From Kingdonia uniflora (taxonomy: Eukaryota; Streptophyta; Magnoliopsida; Ranunculales; Circaeasteraceae), in contig JACGCM010000635.1 in NCBI GenBank assembly GCA_014058105.1, positions 558,001-622,000 of the forward strand: 64,000 bases of DNA, in the 5' to 3' direction. The position numbers were made by a program, and so were the translations under genes. The notes under the pieces are model-generated. The model made no database searches. It worked only from the letters and a program-made list of their open reading frames with translations, and had not been told where the DNA came from. The first letter of the stretch is position 1, and each line of letters starts with the position of its first letter. Positions 44,908 through 56,166 of this stretch are shown here, in pieces.

Positions 44908-45267
44908 ATGTCTGCGTCTTCGTCCCAAAGCAACCAAAATGCTCCTAACACCAAGTACCAAAACTGGGTGGCAGAAAGGGTCCTTCGTATATGAGAGAAG
45001 ACACTCGAACTGAAGTAGAGGTATTTTGGCGATTGAGGCTTAGATTGGGCTATGCCAGATTTGTTTGAAGTGGAGCCAGGGGAACCCATTAGTGGGATTC
45101 CCTATGTGTACTGGTGGAGGGTACTACAAATGATGGGCCCACTTTCCAGCGATCGGTTGGCCTTCCTGGAGTCTTAGGCTGAGGAGGTGGTGGACAAGGA
45201 AGATGCTGAGGCTGAGTCTTTTGAAGAACTGTCCCGTCTGCAAATAGGTGTTGCTTTATTGTGTTAA
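44908..45267 (+). pseudogene. S2 of G2: small antisense ORF, several stops
   Basis: A 119-codon frame from ATG 44908 (MSASSSQSNQNAPNTKYQNW) to TAA 45267, with stops at codons 29, 37 and 43 and one after FLES. The frame stays in phase throughout, so it decayed by substitutions only. It matches G4 S2: AMPDLFEVEPGEPISGIPYV against EMPDHFDAKTGAPLYDMPFA, then YWWRVLQMMGPLSSDRL against YWRGIVQMMGPFPGHRL. It also resembles S1 (MPDLLEIEPGESI). Function unknown. Confidence 0.6.
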
Positions 45268-45916
45268 AATAGGATGGTAGGAGTGTTTGCAGTTTCTTTT
45301 GATTGTTGATTATTTTCTTTTGTATTTCGGTGTACGGGCGTCTGCCCGAATGAACTTGACAATTTATGAGATGACTGTCGAAGTGAGATACTGAACTGTT
45401 TTTGTCTAAGTAGGACAAATATAATACTCGAAGGTAATTTAGGCGCAAAAACAGTTTTCTCCAGACACGCATTATTAGCATGTTTTGAATTTGAATATCA
45501 GGTAATCTGAGGATGAATGTTCGAGAGGTGATGTAGACGATTATTCGAGGATGAGAGGAAAGTATTTCAAAGGTCGATTGGCTTCTATTGGCCAAACTGA
45601 CAGTCCAAACAGCTGGCATATCAAAAACTGTATAGAGCCTAGGGCAGAGTATCCTGCAGGCATCATGATGCATCCTTGGATTACAAAAAAAGGTTGATTT
45701 TATGTAAGGATATGATTTGACAGTTTCGAGTGGGGATCAGAAGGTTTGAGTTGTTTTTTGTATATAAAATTATGGAAATGTGCGCGTGAGACGCGCACGT
45801 GGTGTAATGGAGGGTAAATTCGACAAAAAACATCGCAGCCAAAAAGTAGGGGTAGTGGGGTAGTGGTAATGATAGCGGTTTTGGAAATCGAGGTGGCTTT
45901 TGGTATTCCGAGGAGG

Positions 45917-45925
45917 TATATATAG
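45917..45925 (+). promoter_or_regulatory. TATA box and conserved upstream region of L in G2
   Basis: GAGGTATATATAG at 45912-45925. The upstream 250 bp (45680-45880) aligns with 59860-60100 of G4 (TATGATTTGACAG against TATGATTTGACTG; AGCCAAAAAGTAGGGGTAGTGGGGTAGTGG-like blocks in both). This is a promoter-sized conserved block before the same gene in two elements. Confidence 0.55.
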
Positions 45926-46080
45926 TGGTAAGGGCGTAGTTACTGTTCATGGCTACCCAATTATAGAAAAACTAGAGAGTGAGAGAAAGAAAAACATATG
46001 CCATTGTTCCATAGAGCTCGTTGGTTGCCGTGGGATCGTCTAAATTGCTAAAAGGAAAGAAAGATACTTTGCTCAAACAG

Positions 46081-46373
46081 GTATGTCCTTCTTACTTCTG
46101 CCTTGTTGCTTTGTCTTCTATTTCTATATGTTGAGTACATAGTAGTGTAGAGTCTGCTAGGGTTTATAGTTGTGATGATATGACCGAGGACCGAGGGAAA
46201 ACATGTATCTGTGGGTCAAGTCTTTTGGGGTTCTGAGGGTATTGATGGTGTAGCAGGGATTATGGTCGAGCATTCGACTATGATGGTCTGAGTTGGAGAG
46301 GGTAGGTAAAAATAGGTTATTGACACGGAATAGTAGAATATATCGATCTAATTCTGTGCCTCTTCTTCTGTAG
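46081..46373 (+). other. Candidate 5'-UTR intron of L in G2
   Basis: AAACAG|GTATGTCC (46080/46081) to TTCTTCTGTAG|GATAAG (46373/46374), 293 bp, T-rich. The G4 counterpart is 276 bp at the same place relative to TATA box and start codon. Confidence 0.6.
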
Positions 46374-46379
46374 GATAAG

Positions 46380-47655
46380 ATACGTACCCGTCGATCTTCG
46401 AGATTGAGGCTAATAGATGAGGATATCCAAGAAAATGAGGCTAGTATGTCTGGTCGTGCTCTGATGGGTGAGGGCAGCGACATAGAAAAATTAGATATTG
46501 CAAAAGATGTCCCATTAGCAATGGTGTTTCCTAAATTTAGGGCTTCAAGTAGTAAATGTCGTTAGGCAGTAGCGACCGAGGAGAGTGAGGAGTGTGAGAT
46601 GGAGGGAGAAGAAAGAGGGTGACGCGAAGGTAATGTTGAGCCCTCGAGTGATAAAAGGGGAGAGGGGGAGTAAAGTGATCATAGTAAGGATTCGAATGAT
46701 TCAGATAAGGCCATTGGTTCCGTCTTGGCTGGAGAGAAGCAGATACTTGATCGATTTATGGCTAAATTTAAACTGTCGAAGGTAGGGGTGATATTATATG
46801 CCGCTGGGTTAGGGTACAGCTTCCAGTTGAAACCTCGAGAGGGTATTATGGCGTATAAAGGCCAAATTCAGTTAGGAATGCAGCTACCCCTCCGAAGGCT
46901 GGTGAAGGAGGTACTAAACTTTTGGGAAGTGGCCCCCTGCCAAATGAATGTGAACTTTTATGAAATGATGAAGGTAATTGAAGGTATGAATGCAAAACTG
47001 TGAGGTGAGGGGGGGGGGAGCTTAATTGAGTGGTACAATATTGTCTTGTTCTACTCCAAGAAAGTAAACCAGAAGGCCGGTACCTATCACATCCAGTGCC
47101 ACACAGATAAGCCCTGGTTGTTTGATCTGTGCTCGACGGGTCGAGGTTGGGATAAAGATTTGGTTATAGTACGGGGTAACTATGAGAATGTCAAAGGGGA
47201 GGATCCTTGTAAGTTACAGCATAAGGTCTATAATCCAACTAAGTTATCTGTTAAAGATTTTCTGATGTATTGGTCGAATAGACTGATAAATGTGTTTCTA
47301 TTTATTCTGCTGGTCCTAGTACCCAGAGTTGGACAAATCCGAGGGATTATATTGACGCGTTAATCAACTCGGACGAGGAGTGGGTGAACTCTGTATTCAA
47401 GGGGCTTAATATTAAGAGGAAAAGGCAAAAGAAGATAGATTATCTGCTTCGAAACGTACCCATTACGCTGAAGCCATAAAAAAAGAGAGGTGTCGAAGGA
47501 ATGGAGAAAGTGAAATTATCAAGAAAGGTAAATTATGTGCCGAATGGGCAGCAAACGTCGAGGTAGGCAGTGCCAGTGCCCGAAGTAGTTCGTGATATTT
47601 CCAGGCAGGTGTCAAAGCAAGCGTCGACGCAGGCTGACAAAGGGAAGGGGAAGGT
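46380..47655 (+). pseudogene. L of G2: large antisense gene, cut by G3
   Basis: The start codon is ATA where G4 has ATG (IRTRRSSRLRLIDED against MRNRRASRWRMIDEE). It then follows the G4 L closely: ALMGEGSDIEKLDI, FMAKFKLSKVGVILYAAGLG, RRLVKEVLNFWEVAPCQMNV, TYHIQCHTDKPWLFDLCSTG, DLVIVRGNYENVKGEDPCKL. A candidate 3' intron begins near 47222-47234, but its acceptor is CTG instead of CAG (47310-47312). After it comes SWTNPRDYIDALINSDEEWV. The frame ends at KGKGKVV, where LTR1 of G3 starts at 47656. Stops near 46563 and 47003. Function unknown. Confidence 0.7.
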
Positions 47656-48377
47656 TGTAGTAGTCTACTTACAGTCTTCGACAGTCGAAGCCCACTTCAC
47701 AGCCTACTCGAATGTATCGAAGCTTACTCAATCCCTAAAATAGACTTCCCAGAGATCCCCTGAAGCCGAAGCTTCGACACCAGACAAAGCCTCGAAGACG
47801 GATTAACACATTGCAATAGACATTCTTCTACCATATCTACACATGGTCAAAGTTTGACAGGACAGACAACCAGCTCACCAGACAAGTCGTCGTAATGATT
47901 GGGCTTTATAGCTGCAGTGACAGGCTGACTACTGCGCCACAGTGTCAAAGTAGAAAGACACATCAGACAGCTGTTACAGTGACAGTATAGATAGGACCGG
48001 AGCCCATATCCCGCCAGGATTTCCTGACAGTAATCATGTAATCCAGACCCACACTTGGTGACTCAGCTTCCTGTGACTCTATAAATAGAGGAGAGGGGAA
48101 ACCAAGTGGAGGTAAAAAAAATCATCTCCAGCCCCTTACATTTTACTTTCGACCACTATGTGCATAATGTATTCGAGCCCTCTCGTTACTCATCAGCAAT
48201 ATAATCTTTCTTAAAAATCCTCATTAGAGGTCGTAGAGCGTCACATTCGGGCCTCTACGCAAGTATTCATCTTTAGTTAATTCTTACTTTAGACCATTTT
48301 CTTGAATCCCTTTGATAGTAGATTGATTCCACGTTCTAAGAGCCAATTTCACCTCTAAACGAACTTAGGCCCCTACA
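47656..48377 (+). repeat. 5' LTR of G3 (LTR1)
   Basis: 722 bp, TGTAGTAGTCTAC...CCCCTACA. It aligns end to end with the two G4 LTRs. TATA box CTCTATAAATAGAGG at 48080-48088. Next to it ATTGGCACCGTCTGAGCTTCC (48378-48398) is the primer-binding region; the TGGCGCCG class is common in plant gypsy elements. Confidence 0.92.
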
Positions 48378-48473
48378 ATTGGCACCGTCTGAGCTTCCCA
48401 CCCTACCAATCCTTTTTTTCCTTTTCTCCTCCTTTTATTTTTTAACAATCTACTGCTCCTCTTCAATTGGTAG

Positions 48474-49102
48474 CTACACGCCGTTCCAACTCAACCCAAA
48501 CGGGCAACTCCATTGACGGAGTAGCTGCCCAAATAGCTTTATTATCTCAACAAGTCGCTCAAGCATAGGAGCGCCACCAGAACCATCAAAATCAGGAGCG
48601 TGAAAGCCACCGCTAGGCGATAGAAACTGAACGGAATTGCCGCTTGGACGATGAAAACAGACAGAATAGAGCAATCGACTAGCTGGGGAATACCGTTAGA
48701 GAGCTACAAATATTATAGCCCTTGGAACCTACTCGACCGTCCCAGGCACCAGACCCATCGCGCGTATCTGCCCGCGCCCACTTAGGACCTTCACCAAACC
48801 TCGAGATACCCACAACTCAAATCGATGCCGAATGTATTCCCCGTACAATTCCCCCAACCGGCTCTATTCACCTTGGGATCCATCCAACAAAAGATTCTTC
48901 TGACTCCACCCTCCACTCCTCCCGACAACCAAGGCGCCGTCCCGCTAAAGAGAAACTTGGGGAACGCATTGCTGAATATATGCTGCATACTCGACCTCAT
49001 AGCCATCGAATTAAGCAATCTCCCAGTCATCCCGCATAAGTTACACAGCAGAACTTCGACCACAAAATACAACCAGTCATTCGCCCATCGAACCCACTTT
49101 TT
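48474..49102 (+). pseudogene. G3 gag, N-terminal part only
   Basis: The frame reads RRSNSTQTGNSIDGVAAQIA, LLSQQVAQA, a coiled-coil-like ERESHR...AIETERNCRLDDENR segment, then proline-rich PLEPTRPSQAPDPSRVS and RLRERxAEY-like sequence, ending QPVIRPSNPLF. It parallels G4 gag at 50549-51175. At about 49102 it jumps directly to the linker before RT; the 1.7 kb that in G4 holds the rest of gag and protease is missing. Confidence 0.8.
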
Positions 49103-49749
49103 ATATCGAACTGGATGGTCCTGGTCGAGGAACATTCATCAGAACTTTCCATAATGAGTCAGAACGCCTCAAACTATCAGAATTCCTTCGAGCAAATAAA
49201 GATATCTTTGCCTGGAAATTTCTAGAAATGTCTGGTGTCGACCCCAACCTGGCCTGTCATCTCCCCGATCTCATCCCCTATTCTTCAGTAGTAAAGAAAA
49301 AGAAGCGTTACCTGGCACCACGACTTCGAGAAGCAGTGAACCTTGAAGTAGACAAGGTCATAGCCATAGGTTTCATCAGAGAAGTGAAGTACGCAGACTG
49401 GATATCAAACATTGTCGCCATTCCTAAGAAGAATGGAAAGATCAGAATCTGCGTCAACATCACAGACCTCAACAAGCACACACCGAAGGACATTTTCCCC
49501 TTATCGACCATTTCAGCACTCCTCGATGCCACTGCTGAACACGAGTGCCTATCCATGATGGACACGGCTTCGGGTTACAAACAGGTACCCCTCCTCTCTG
49601 AAGATCAACTTAAAACTTCCTTTATAACTGGGCAAGGCCTTTACTGTTTTAATGTTATACCCTTCGGCCTTAAAAATGCCGGAGCCACCTACCAATGCCC
49701 TTGTCACGACCATGTTTAAACCTTTGCTTGGCAAGTCTGTCGAAGCCTA
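49103..49749 (+). pseudogene. G3 reverse transcriptase, part 1
   Basis: It starts YIELDGPGRGTFIRT-like and runs FLRANKDIFAWKF, MSGVDPNLACHLPDLIP, VNLEVDKVIAIGFIREVKYA, IPKKNGKIRICVNITDLNKH (consensus VRKKDGSWRMCVDYR-like), MMDTASGYKQVPL and GLYCFNVIPFGLKNAGATYQ. All are gypsy RT fingers/palm motifs. A frameshift near 49700 precedes the G4 insertion at VYID. Frame 49228-49719 is open without a stop. Confidence 0.93.
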
Positions 49750-50463
49750 TGTAGTAGCCTACTCGTAGCCTTCGACAATCAGTCAAAGCCAACTTTACAG
49801 TCTACTCGAATGTATGAAAGCCCACTCAATCTCTAAAGCACACTCCCCAGAGATCCCCCGAAGACAAAGCTTCGACATCAGACAAAGCTTCGAGAACGGA
49901 TTAGCATACTACGATAGAAATCCTTCGACCCTGCTAACACATGATCGAGCAAGATAAGGCAGGTAACCACCTCATCAGATTAGACAGTGCATTGATTGGC
50001 CTGTACAGCTACAGTGACAGGTCTAACCACCGCACCGTTCAGAGACATCACCAATAAATGATGAAGTGACAGAACCAACATGACCAGTACCCATAACTCG
50101 CTGGGATTTCCTGACAACAATCATGTAATCCTGACCCACTCTTGGTGACTCAGCTCCCTGTATCTCTATAAATAGAGAAGAGGGGAAGCCAAGAAGGGGT
50201 TAGAAAATCATCTCGAACCCTTTGCATTTTACCTTTGACCACCCAGACACTCTGTACTTGAACCCTATCATTTACTCTTTAGTAATAGAATCTGTCTTAA
50301 AAATCTTCATCAAAGGTCGTAGAGAGTCACATTCGGGCCTCCACGCAAGTATTTGTCTATAGTTAAATCTTACTTTAGGTCAATTACTTGTAACCTTTGA
50401 TTGAAGATTGATTCTACGTTGTGAGGACTCACTTCGAAGTCCAAACGAAGTTAGCCCCAAACA
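49750..50463 (+). repeat. 5' LTR of G4 (LTR2)
   Basis: 714 bp, TGTAGTAGCCTACTCG...CCAAACA. TATA box CTATAAATAG at 50165-50174. ATTGGCGCCGACTATGC (50464-50480) directly follows as primer-binding region. Confidence 0.95.
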
Positions 50464-50548
50464 ATTGGCGCCGACTATGCTTCCCACCCTACTAATCTTC
50501 ATTCCTTTTGCCCCTCCTTGTGTTTTCCACTTTAGGAGATTACCCTCA

Positions 50549-52669
50549 ATGGCACCCACACGCCGTTCCTACTCAACCCAGGCAGGCCACTCCATTGAAG
50601 GAGTCCCTACCCAAATAACCCTGTTATCTCAGCAAGTCGCTCAGGCAGATGAGCGCCACCAGAACATATTAAACCAAGAGCATGAAAGCCACCGCTTGGC
50701 ACTGGAAACTGAGCGGAATTGCTGCTAGGACGATGAAAATAGACAGAACAGAGCAATCGACGAACTGCGCAACACCGTTCGAGAGTTACAGAGATTATAG
50801 CCCTTGGAACCTGCTCGCCCATCCCAGGTACCAGACCCATCACGCGTCTCTGCTAGCGCCCGCCTAGGACCTTCACCAAACCTTGAGATACCCCCTGTTC
50901 ACATCGGTGCCCAAGGTTTTCCCCGTGTTATTCCCCCAACCGGCTCAATTCACCTCAGGATTCACCCCACAGAAGACTCTTCTGACTCAACCCTCCGCTC
51001 CCCCAGACACCCCAGACGCTGTCCTGCTCGAGAACGGCTTAGGGAACGTAATGCTGATTTAATACCACACACTCGACCTCACAACCTTCAAAGTCATCAA
51101 TCTCCCTCACATCCTGCATATGTTACATAGTAGGACTTCAACCACAAAATACAGCCCGTCATTCGCGTTAGCATGAGCCCAATCGTAAACTCCTGGAGCC
51201 GCCTCAATAACCCGATCTGCCCCAAACTTTTGGCTATTAAAATATCCTCCAACTTTTGTGCTCCTAAACTCAGCAAATACCGTAATACAGACCCCAAATC
51301 CCACATCCTCAAATTTTAAAACTCCCTGAGCCTCTACTTTACGGCTGACTACCAATTATGTCGGCTTTTTCCAACAAGTCTTACCGATAATCCCCTTCGA
51401 TGGTACCACAATCTCTAAAATGGCTTGATTCGTAACTTCAAGCAACTTTCACAACTTTTCATCACCCAATTTGCCTTCAACAAAGACAGAGAGGTCAGAG
51501 TTGACACTCTTTTCAATTTTAGAAAATTTGGCAGTGAGACCCTCGAAGCCTTCACCAGAAGATTCCTCGATGAATCCCAGAAAATAAAAAATCTCGACTG
51601 CTCGAATGCTATTTTGGCATATTCGAATGCCTTACCCGACCACAGCCGAGTAAAAGAGCACCTAGTCCTCCACAAACAAAAAATACTCAAAGAGATGCTC
51701 TCGTAGGTCAACGGCTATATCGATCTCGAACGCCTTCAAGAGTCCCGCAAATAGAGCCAGCCTTCACAAACTGCAAACTTCAATAAACCTCGGCAACACC
51801 CCCACTCTGTTCCCATACCCCTGATCGCTCCTGTCTCACAGGAGACTGAGAGCCGCAAACGCCCCAACATTGATAACAGTACCGAAGCTCGCAAGAAGCG
51901 ACCAAGGCCTGTTTTGCCTACACTCACTGCCCCCCTCAGTACCCTTCTGCCACACATACTGGCATACCCCATTTGGCGCATCCTTTTCCCCATCGAAGTC
52001 AGACTAGGCAAACCTTACTGTGCCAACCATAACTACAACTGTCACCATACCAATAAATGCTTCGCCCTTTATCGCTTTCTCAAATTTATTTTTAGAGCAG
52101 GACGTTTGCACCAGTATATTGCTGATCTCCCAAGCTACCTCGATGGGTCCTACCTCAAATCTCTATCCACCCCTGCTATTGACCCAGCAGAGGTGCACAT
52201 TTATAGAGTCAAGCTTATCGAAGTCAGCAACATAGACAGTGGACATTCCAAGAGCAAACGAAAACGCATCGAAGAATGTTACAAGCTCACCTATCAGGAG
52301 AAATTTCCCACACTTCTGCCAGAATCAAGCCGTCACTCTCGACTCGAAGGTATTCCTTTCATCGACTGTGAAACTTCACACGCTTGTTTCCCCCATTCCA
52401 ATTTGTTAGTCATCATAATTAAAATCGAGAACCTCGTCCTCCATACAATGTTTATAGATACTGGGAGCGCAGCTGATGTCCTCTTTCTCCAAACAATCCA
52501 AACCATGAAGAAAATAGACCTCATAATTACTGTCAATATCGAACTAAAAGGTTTTAATGGATCAACAGAAGCCGCTGTCGGCTGTATCGTCACTACAGGC
52601 ACCATTACCCTTCAAACCAACTTCATCGTCATTGGCAAGAACTCCGAATACTATGGTATACTCGGATGA
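50549..52669 (+). pseudogene. G4 gag-protease, one frame with several stops
   Basis: From ATG 50549 (MAPTRRSYSTQAGHSIEG) a single phase holds to 52669, with stops near codons 60, 79, 193 and a few later ones but few if any shifts. Order: coiled-coil-like segment (LLSQQVAQADERHQ, HESHRLALETERN), proline-rich linker, capsid core (LIRNFKQLSQLFITQFAFNK, LFNFRKFGSETLEAFTRRFL), a Cys/His-rich CANHNYNCHHTNKC segment (52020-52062), and the aspartic protease VLHTMFIDTGSAADVLFLQ (DTGSA intact) followed by KGFNGSTEAAVGCIV and SEYYGILG. Gag forms the particle and protease matures it. Confidence 0.88.
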
Positions 52670-52895
52670 GATTAGCTTCACGCCATGCGGGCTATACCTT
52701 CGACCTACCATCAGACCCTTCGATTTAGCAATCACGAGGGTACTTGGAATTTGAAAGGCTCTCAATACCTTGCCCGCTCATCGAGAACCCAGAGATCGAC
52801 CAAACCCAAAAACTTGTCAGCCGCCCATAACAATCACAACATCTTCCTATCCCTTCGACTTCTACAGATACCACCCCATCCATCAAACCTACTGT

Positions 52896-53720
52896 CTATA
52901 TCGAACTCGACGGTCCTGGTCGGGGTACATTTATCTGAACCTTCCTCAATGAGTCAGAATGCCTCGAACTTTCCTAGTTCTTTCGAATAAACAAAGACAT
53001 CTTCGCCTGGACATTTCAAGAGATGCCTGGTGTCGACCCCAACCTGGCCTGCCATCACCTCGATCTCATCCCCCATACCTTAGCAGTAAAACAAAAGAAG
53101 CATATACTGGCACCACAACTTCGAGAAGCCGTGAACCTCGAAGTATATAAGCTCATAGCTGCAGGCTTTATCAAAGAAGTGAAGTATGCAGGCTGGATAT
53201 CATTTACTGTAGAAGTTCTAAAAAAGAATTGCAATATCCGAATCTGCATCGACTTCACAGACCTCATCAAGCACACACCAAGGACAATTTCCCCCTCCCA
53301 ACTATCTCAGCACTCCTAGATGCCACTGCTGGACATGAGCGCCTATCCATGATGGACGCGGCTTTGGGTTACAATCAGGTACCCCTCCTCCCCGAAGATC
53401 AACTTAAAGCTTCATTTAAAATAGAACAAGACCTTTACTGTTTCAATGTTATGCCCTTTGGCCTAAAAATGCAGGGATCACCTACCAATGCCTTGCCACA
53501 ACCATGTTCAATCCTTTGCTTGGCAAATCTGTCGAAGTCTATATCGACGATATGTTATGCAAGAGCCTTCATAAAAATACCCATATCTAAGACCTCTCAG
53601 AAATTTTCTCGATACTTCGTATGTATAATATGAAACTCAACCCTAACAAGCGCCAATTTGGCACGTAATCCAGAAAATTTTGGGTCACCTAATCAGTAAA
53701 TGCGGGATAGAGATTGACCC
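52896..53720 (+). pseudogene. G4 reverse transcriptase, frameshifted
   Basis: 53023-53319 carries MPGVDPNLACHHLDLIPHTL, VYKLIAAGFIKEVKYAG, NIRICIDFTDLIKH. After a shift, 53229-53633 carries HERLSMMDAALGYNQVPLLP and LYCFNVMPFGLK. Another shift follows near 53470, after which VYIDDMLC can be read out of frame at 53538-53565. Disabled by at least two frameshifts. Confidence 0.9.
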
Positions 53721-54870
53721 CACCCACAATCGAGCCCTCATAGACATGTCTTCGCTCCAATTCCAAGAAAGACTTCCAAAAAGTGGCGGGCAAGATAGCA
53801 GCCCTTAATCGTTTCATTTCTAAATCCTCAGATTGATGTGCCTGTCTTTTTTCCCTCTTTCGCGATCAAGGCGTTCACAAAGCAAAAAAGAAAAACAATC
53901 CCGAGATCAACTGGATCTCTGAGTGCTAGCAAGCCTTCCTTGAACTCAAAACTTATCTTGGCCATCTACCAATCATTAATATACCTATCGAAGGAGAAAT
54001 ACTCTCTTTATACCCTGCTGCCACAACAAATTCTTTCAGTTCAGTGTTCATTCGACTTGATTCCAATATCGAAAAACTTGTATATTTTATCAGCGGAACC
54101 CTAACCCCCACATAAACTCGATATTCAAAACTTGAACGTTTACTCCTCACACTTGTCTATTCAGCCCGTAAGCCCAAACTATATTTCTAGGCTCATCCCA
54201 TCCGTGTTATTACCTGTTATTCCCTTCGAGAGGTACTTAGCAAAAAAGAAAAATCCAGACGAGTGCAACAGTGGTCCGTATGACTTGACGAACACGACAT
54301 TACCTTCGAGAAGAAAATATCCCAGAAAGGCCAAGTATTAGCAGACTTTCTAGCAGACTTCCCGATCAAAGATGTCGATTGAAAAGAACACGAAGATGAC
54401 TTATCAGGAGATCAACCTGGAATTGTGGATCCCTGAGACCCTCTCACCGGCTGGCGGTTATTCACAAATTGATCAGCAGGACCTAGTGGCTCAACAGTTG
54501 GTATTGTCTCGGTAACACCCACTAATGACCGCATAGAGAAAGCTGTCAAACTTGCCTTCGAATGTTCCAATAACGAAGCAGAGTATGAAGCCTTGATCCA
54601 CAGCCTTGACCTCGCACATGACCTCGGTATTCCCAAACTTGCAGTCTTTAAAGATTCCCAACTTGTTTAGAGACATTACACAGGAGAAAACCAAGCTAAT
54701 GGTCGCATAACTGACTACACTCATTTTGTGCGATAGCCCATGAACCAGTTCCCCGAAAAATCTACAATCATACACTACCCTCCAGGAGAAAATAGACATG
54801 CAGATGCCCCCGCCTACATACCATAAATACTGGGGGCGAGAGTCACGATCCAGACGATTGGCGGACACCG
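53721..54870 (+). pseudogene. G4 RNase H (two-part), broken
   Basis: The RT-type RNase H follows RT (about 53840-54350; LSKEKYSLYTLLPQQ and KNLYILSAEP read out of frame). A second RNase H-like stretch at 54460-54830 has FECSNNEAEYEALIHSLDLA and FKDSQLV, the archaeal-type RNase H found in Tat-group elements. GENRHADAPAYIP ends it, where G3 has GENRHVDALALIA and about 95 further bases. Confidence 0.75.
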
Positions 54871-56092
54871 TTTCTTCACGACTTTAACAATGCTACTCTC
54901 CCAGATGATACCAAAGCAAAACACTATCTGCAAGAAAACTGCCGTAGATATACTATCCACAAAAACCAACTACATCGAAAATCCCCAAATGGCGTCTTCC
55001 TTCGATGCATATCCCAAGTCGAAGCCTCTCAAACCTTATCTAAACTTCACGAAGGAACCTGCGGTGCTCATACTGCTAGTCATTCAATGGCCCTTCGAGC
55101 TGTTACCCAAGGATTATTTTGGCCCGGTATGAAAAATAAGCTTCAGACTACGCAAAACACTGTGTGAAATACCAGCGTCATGCTCATGACATCTATTACC
55201 CTTCTCAAGGCCTCCACTTCAGTCAAGTTTCCTGGCCATTCAAAAGATGGGCCATCGATCTCATTAGACCTTTCCTAAAGGCCTCGGCTAGTAGAGAAAA
55301 CATCCTCGTCGCAATCGATTACTTCACAAAATGGATCGAAGTGGTACCTCTATGCCGAACCAGAGAAAAAGTTGTCAAATTTTTATGGGAAAATATCATC
55401 ACCCTCATCGGCTTCCCCATATGATTCGATGCGACAATGGTCCCCAATTCGTTGGCAGCATAGTCAAAAACTTCCTCAAAAAACACAACATCATCATCTC
55501 ACCCTGCACACCTTACTATCCCCAGGGCAACGATCAAGTCAAAGCAATTAAAAAAACCATCGTCGATGGCCTTAAGAAGAGAGTCGATGCAAAGAAAGGA
55601 CGATGGGTTCAAGAATTTCAACATGTCCTCTGGGCCTGTCGCACAACCCCAAGGAAATCTGCAGGATGTACCCCCTTCCTCTTAACATATGGAACTGAAG
55701 CTATATTACCAACTCAATTCAACGTACCTACTCGAGACCCTAACCTCCCAGTCGAAGATAACGATTTTGAAGTTGCATGCAACATGTTATGGATCGAGAA
55801 AACCAGAGATCGAGCTATCGCCAACCTTGGCCGAATCCACACATCACTTTAGAAATCCTATAATAAAAGAGTTCGACCACGGAGATTCAACATTGGAGAT
55901 CTAGTACTTCGACGTGTCAATCAATCATCGAAACCTCAAAATGCCGGCAAGTTAGCCGAATCTTGGGAAGGACCATATGTCGTCTACGATAAAACATATA
56001 AGGGTTCCTATTACTTAATAACGGAAGATGAAGGGCCTATACCAAACCCCTGGAATACAAGCCATATCTCCAACCATGTACAATTGATGTAA
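54871..56092 (+). pseudogene. G4 integrase, catalytic Glu changed
   Basis: Zinc-binding and core region: WPFKRWAIDLIRPFLKASAS (first Asp), LVAIDYFTKWIEVVPL, IRCDNGPQFVGSIVKNFL (second Asp), CTPYYPQGNDQVKAIKKTI. In the last block the invariant catalytic Glu (QVEA in relatives) is Lys. Then LWACRTTPRKSAGCTPFLLT, YGTEAILPTQ, FNIGDLVLRRV and SWEGPYVVYDK (GPY/F-like C-terminal module), ending HISNHVQLM and TAA at 56092. The core is split over two overlapping frames (55164-55424, 55331-55852). The enzyme would insert the cDNA. Confidence 0.93.
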
Positions 56093-56166
56093 TCCAGAAC
56101 ATTCAATAAACAAATTTTTTCAACCCTTCGTCTCTTGCTTCATTTTGCATTTCTTTATTTAACTCA

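Larger units (their letters stand above)
42934..47655 (-). mobile_element. Gypsy element G2 (Tat-like), minus strand, 3' part
   Basis: It begins on the plus strand with its inverted 3' LTR (42934-43677), a polypurine tract, then 4 kb of 3' interior that carries three genes antisense to the element, so they read on the plus strand here. At 47655 the largest of them is cut by the LTR of G3. The gag-pol and 5' LTR of G2 should lie beyond the right edge of the window. Confidence 0.88.

Noticed and set aside
45089..45673. Minus-strand 194-codon frame opposite S2 of G2
   Set aside because: It is the complement of S2 and its 3' flank, with no gypsy pol motifs and no counterpart in G4; a shadow frame.
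48722..49154. Overlapping plus- and minus-strand frames of about 105-114 codons as separate genes
   Set aside because: They are frames of, or complements to, the proline-rich G3 gag segment, which aligns with G4 gag at 50804-51130.
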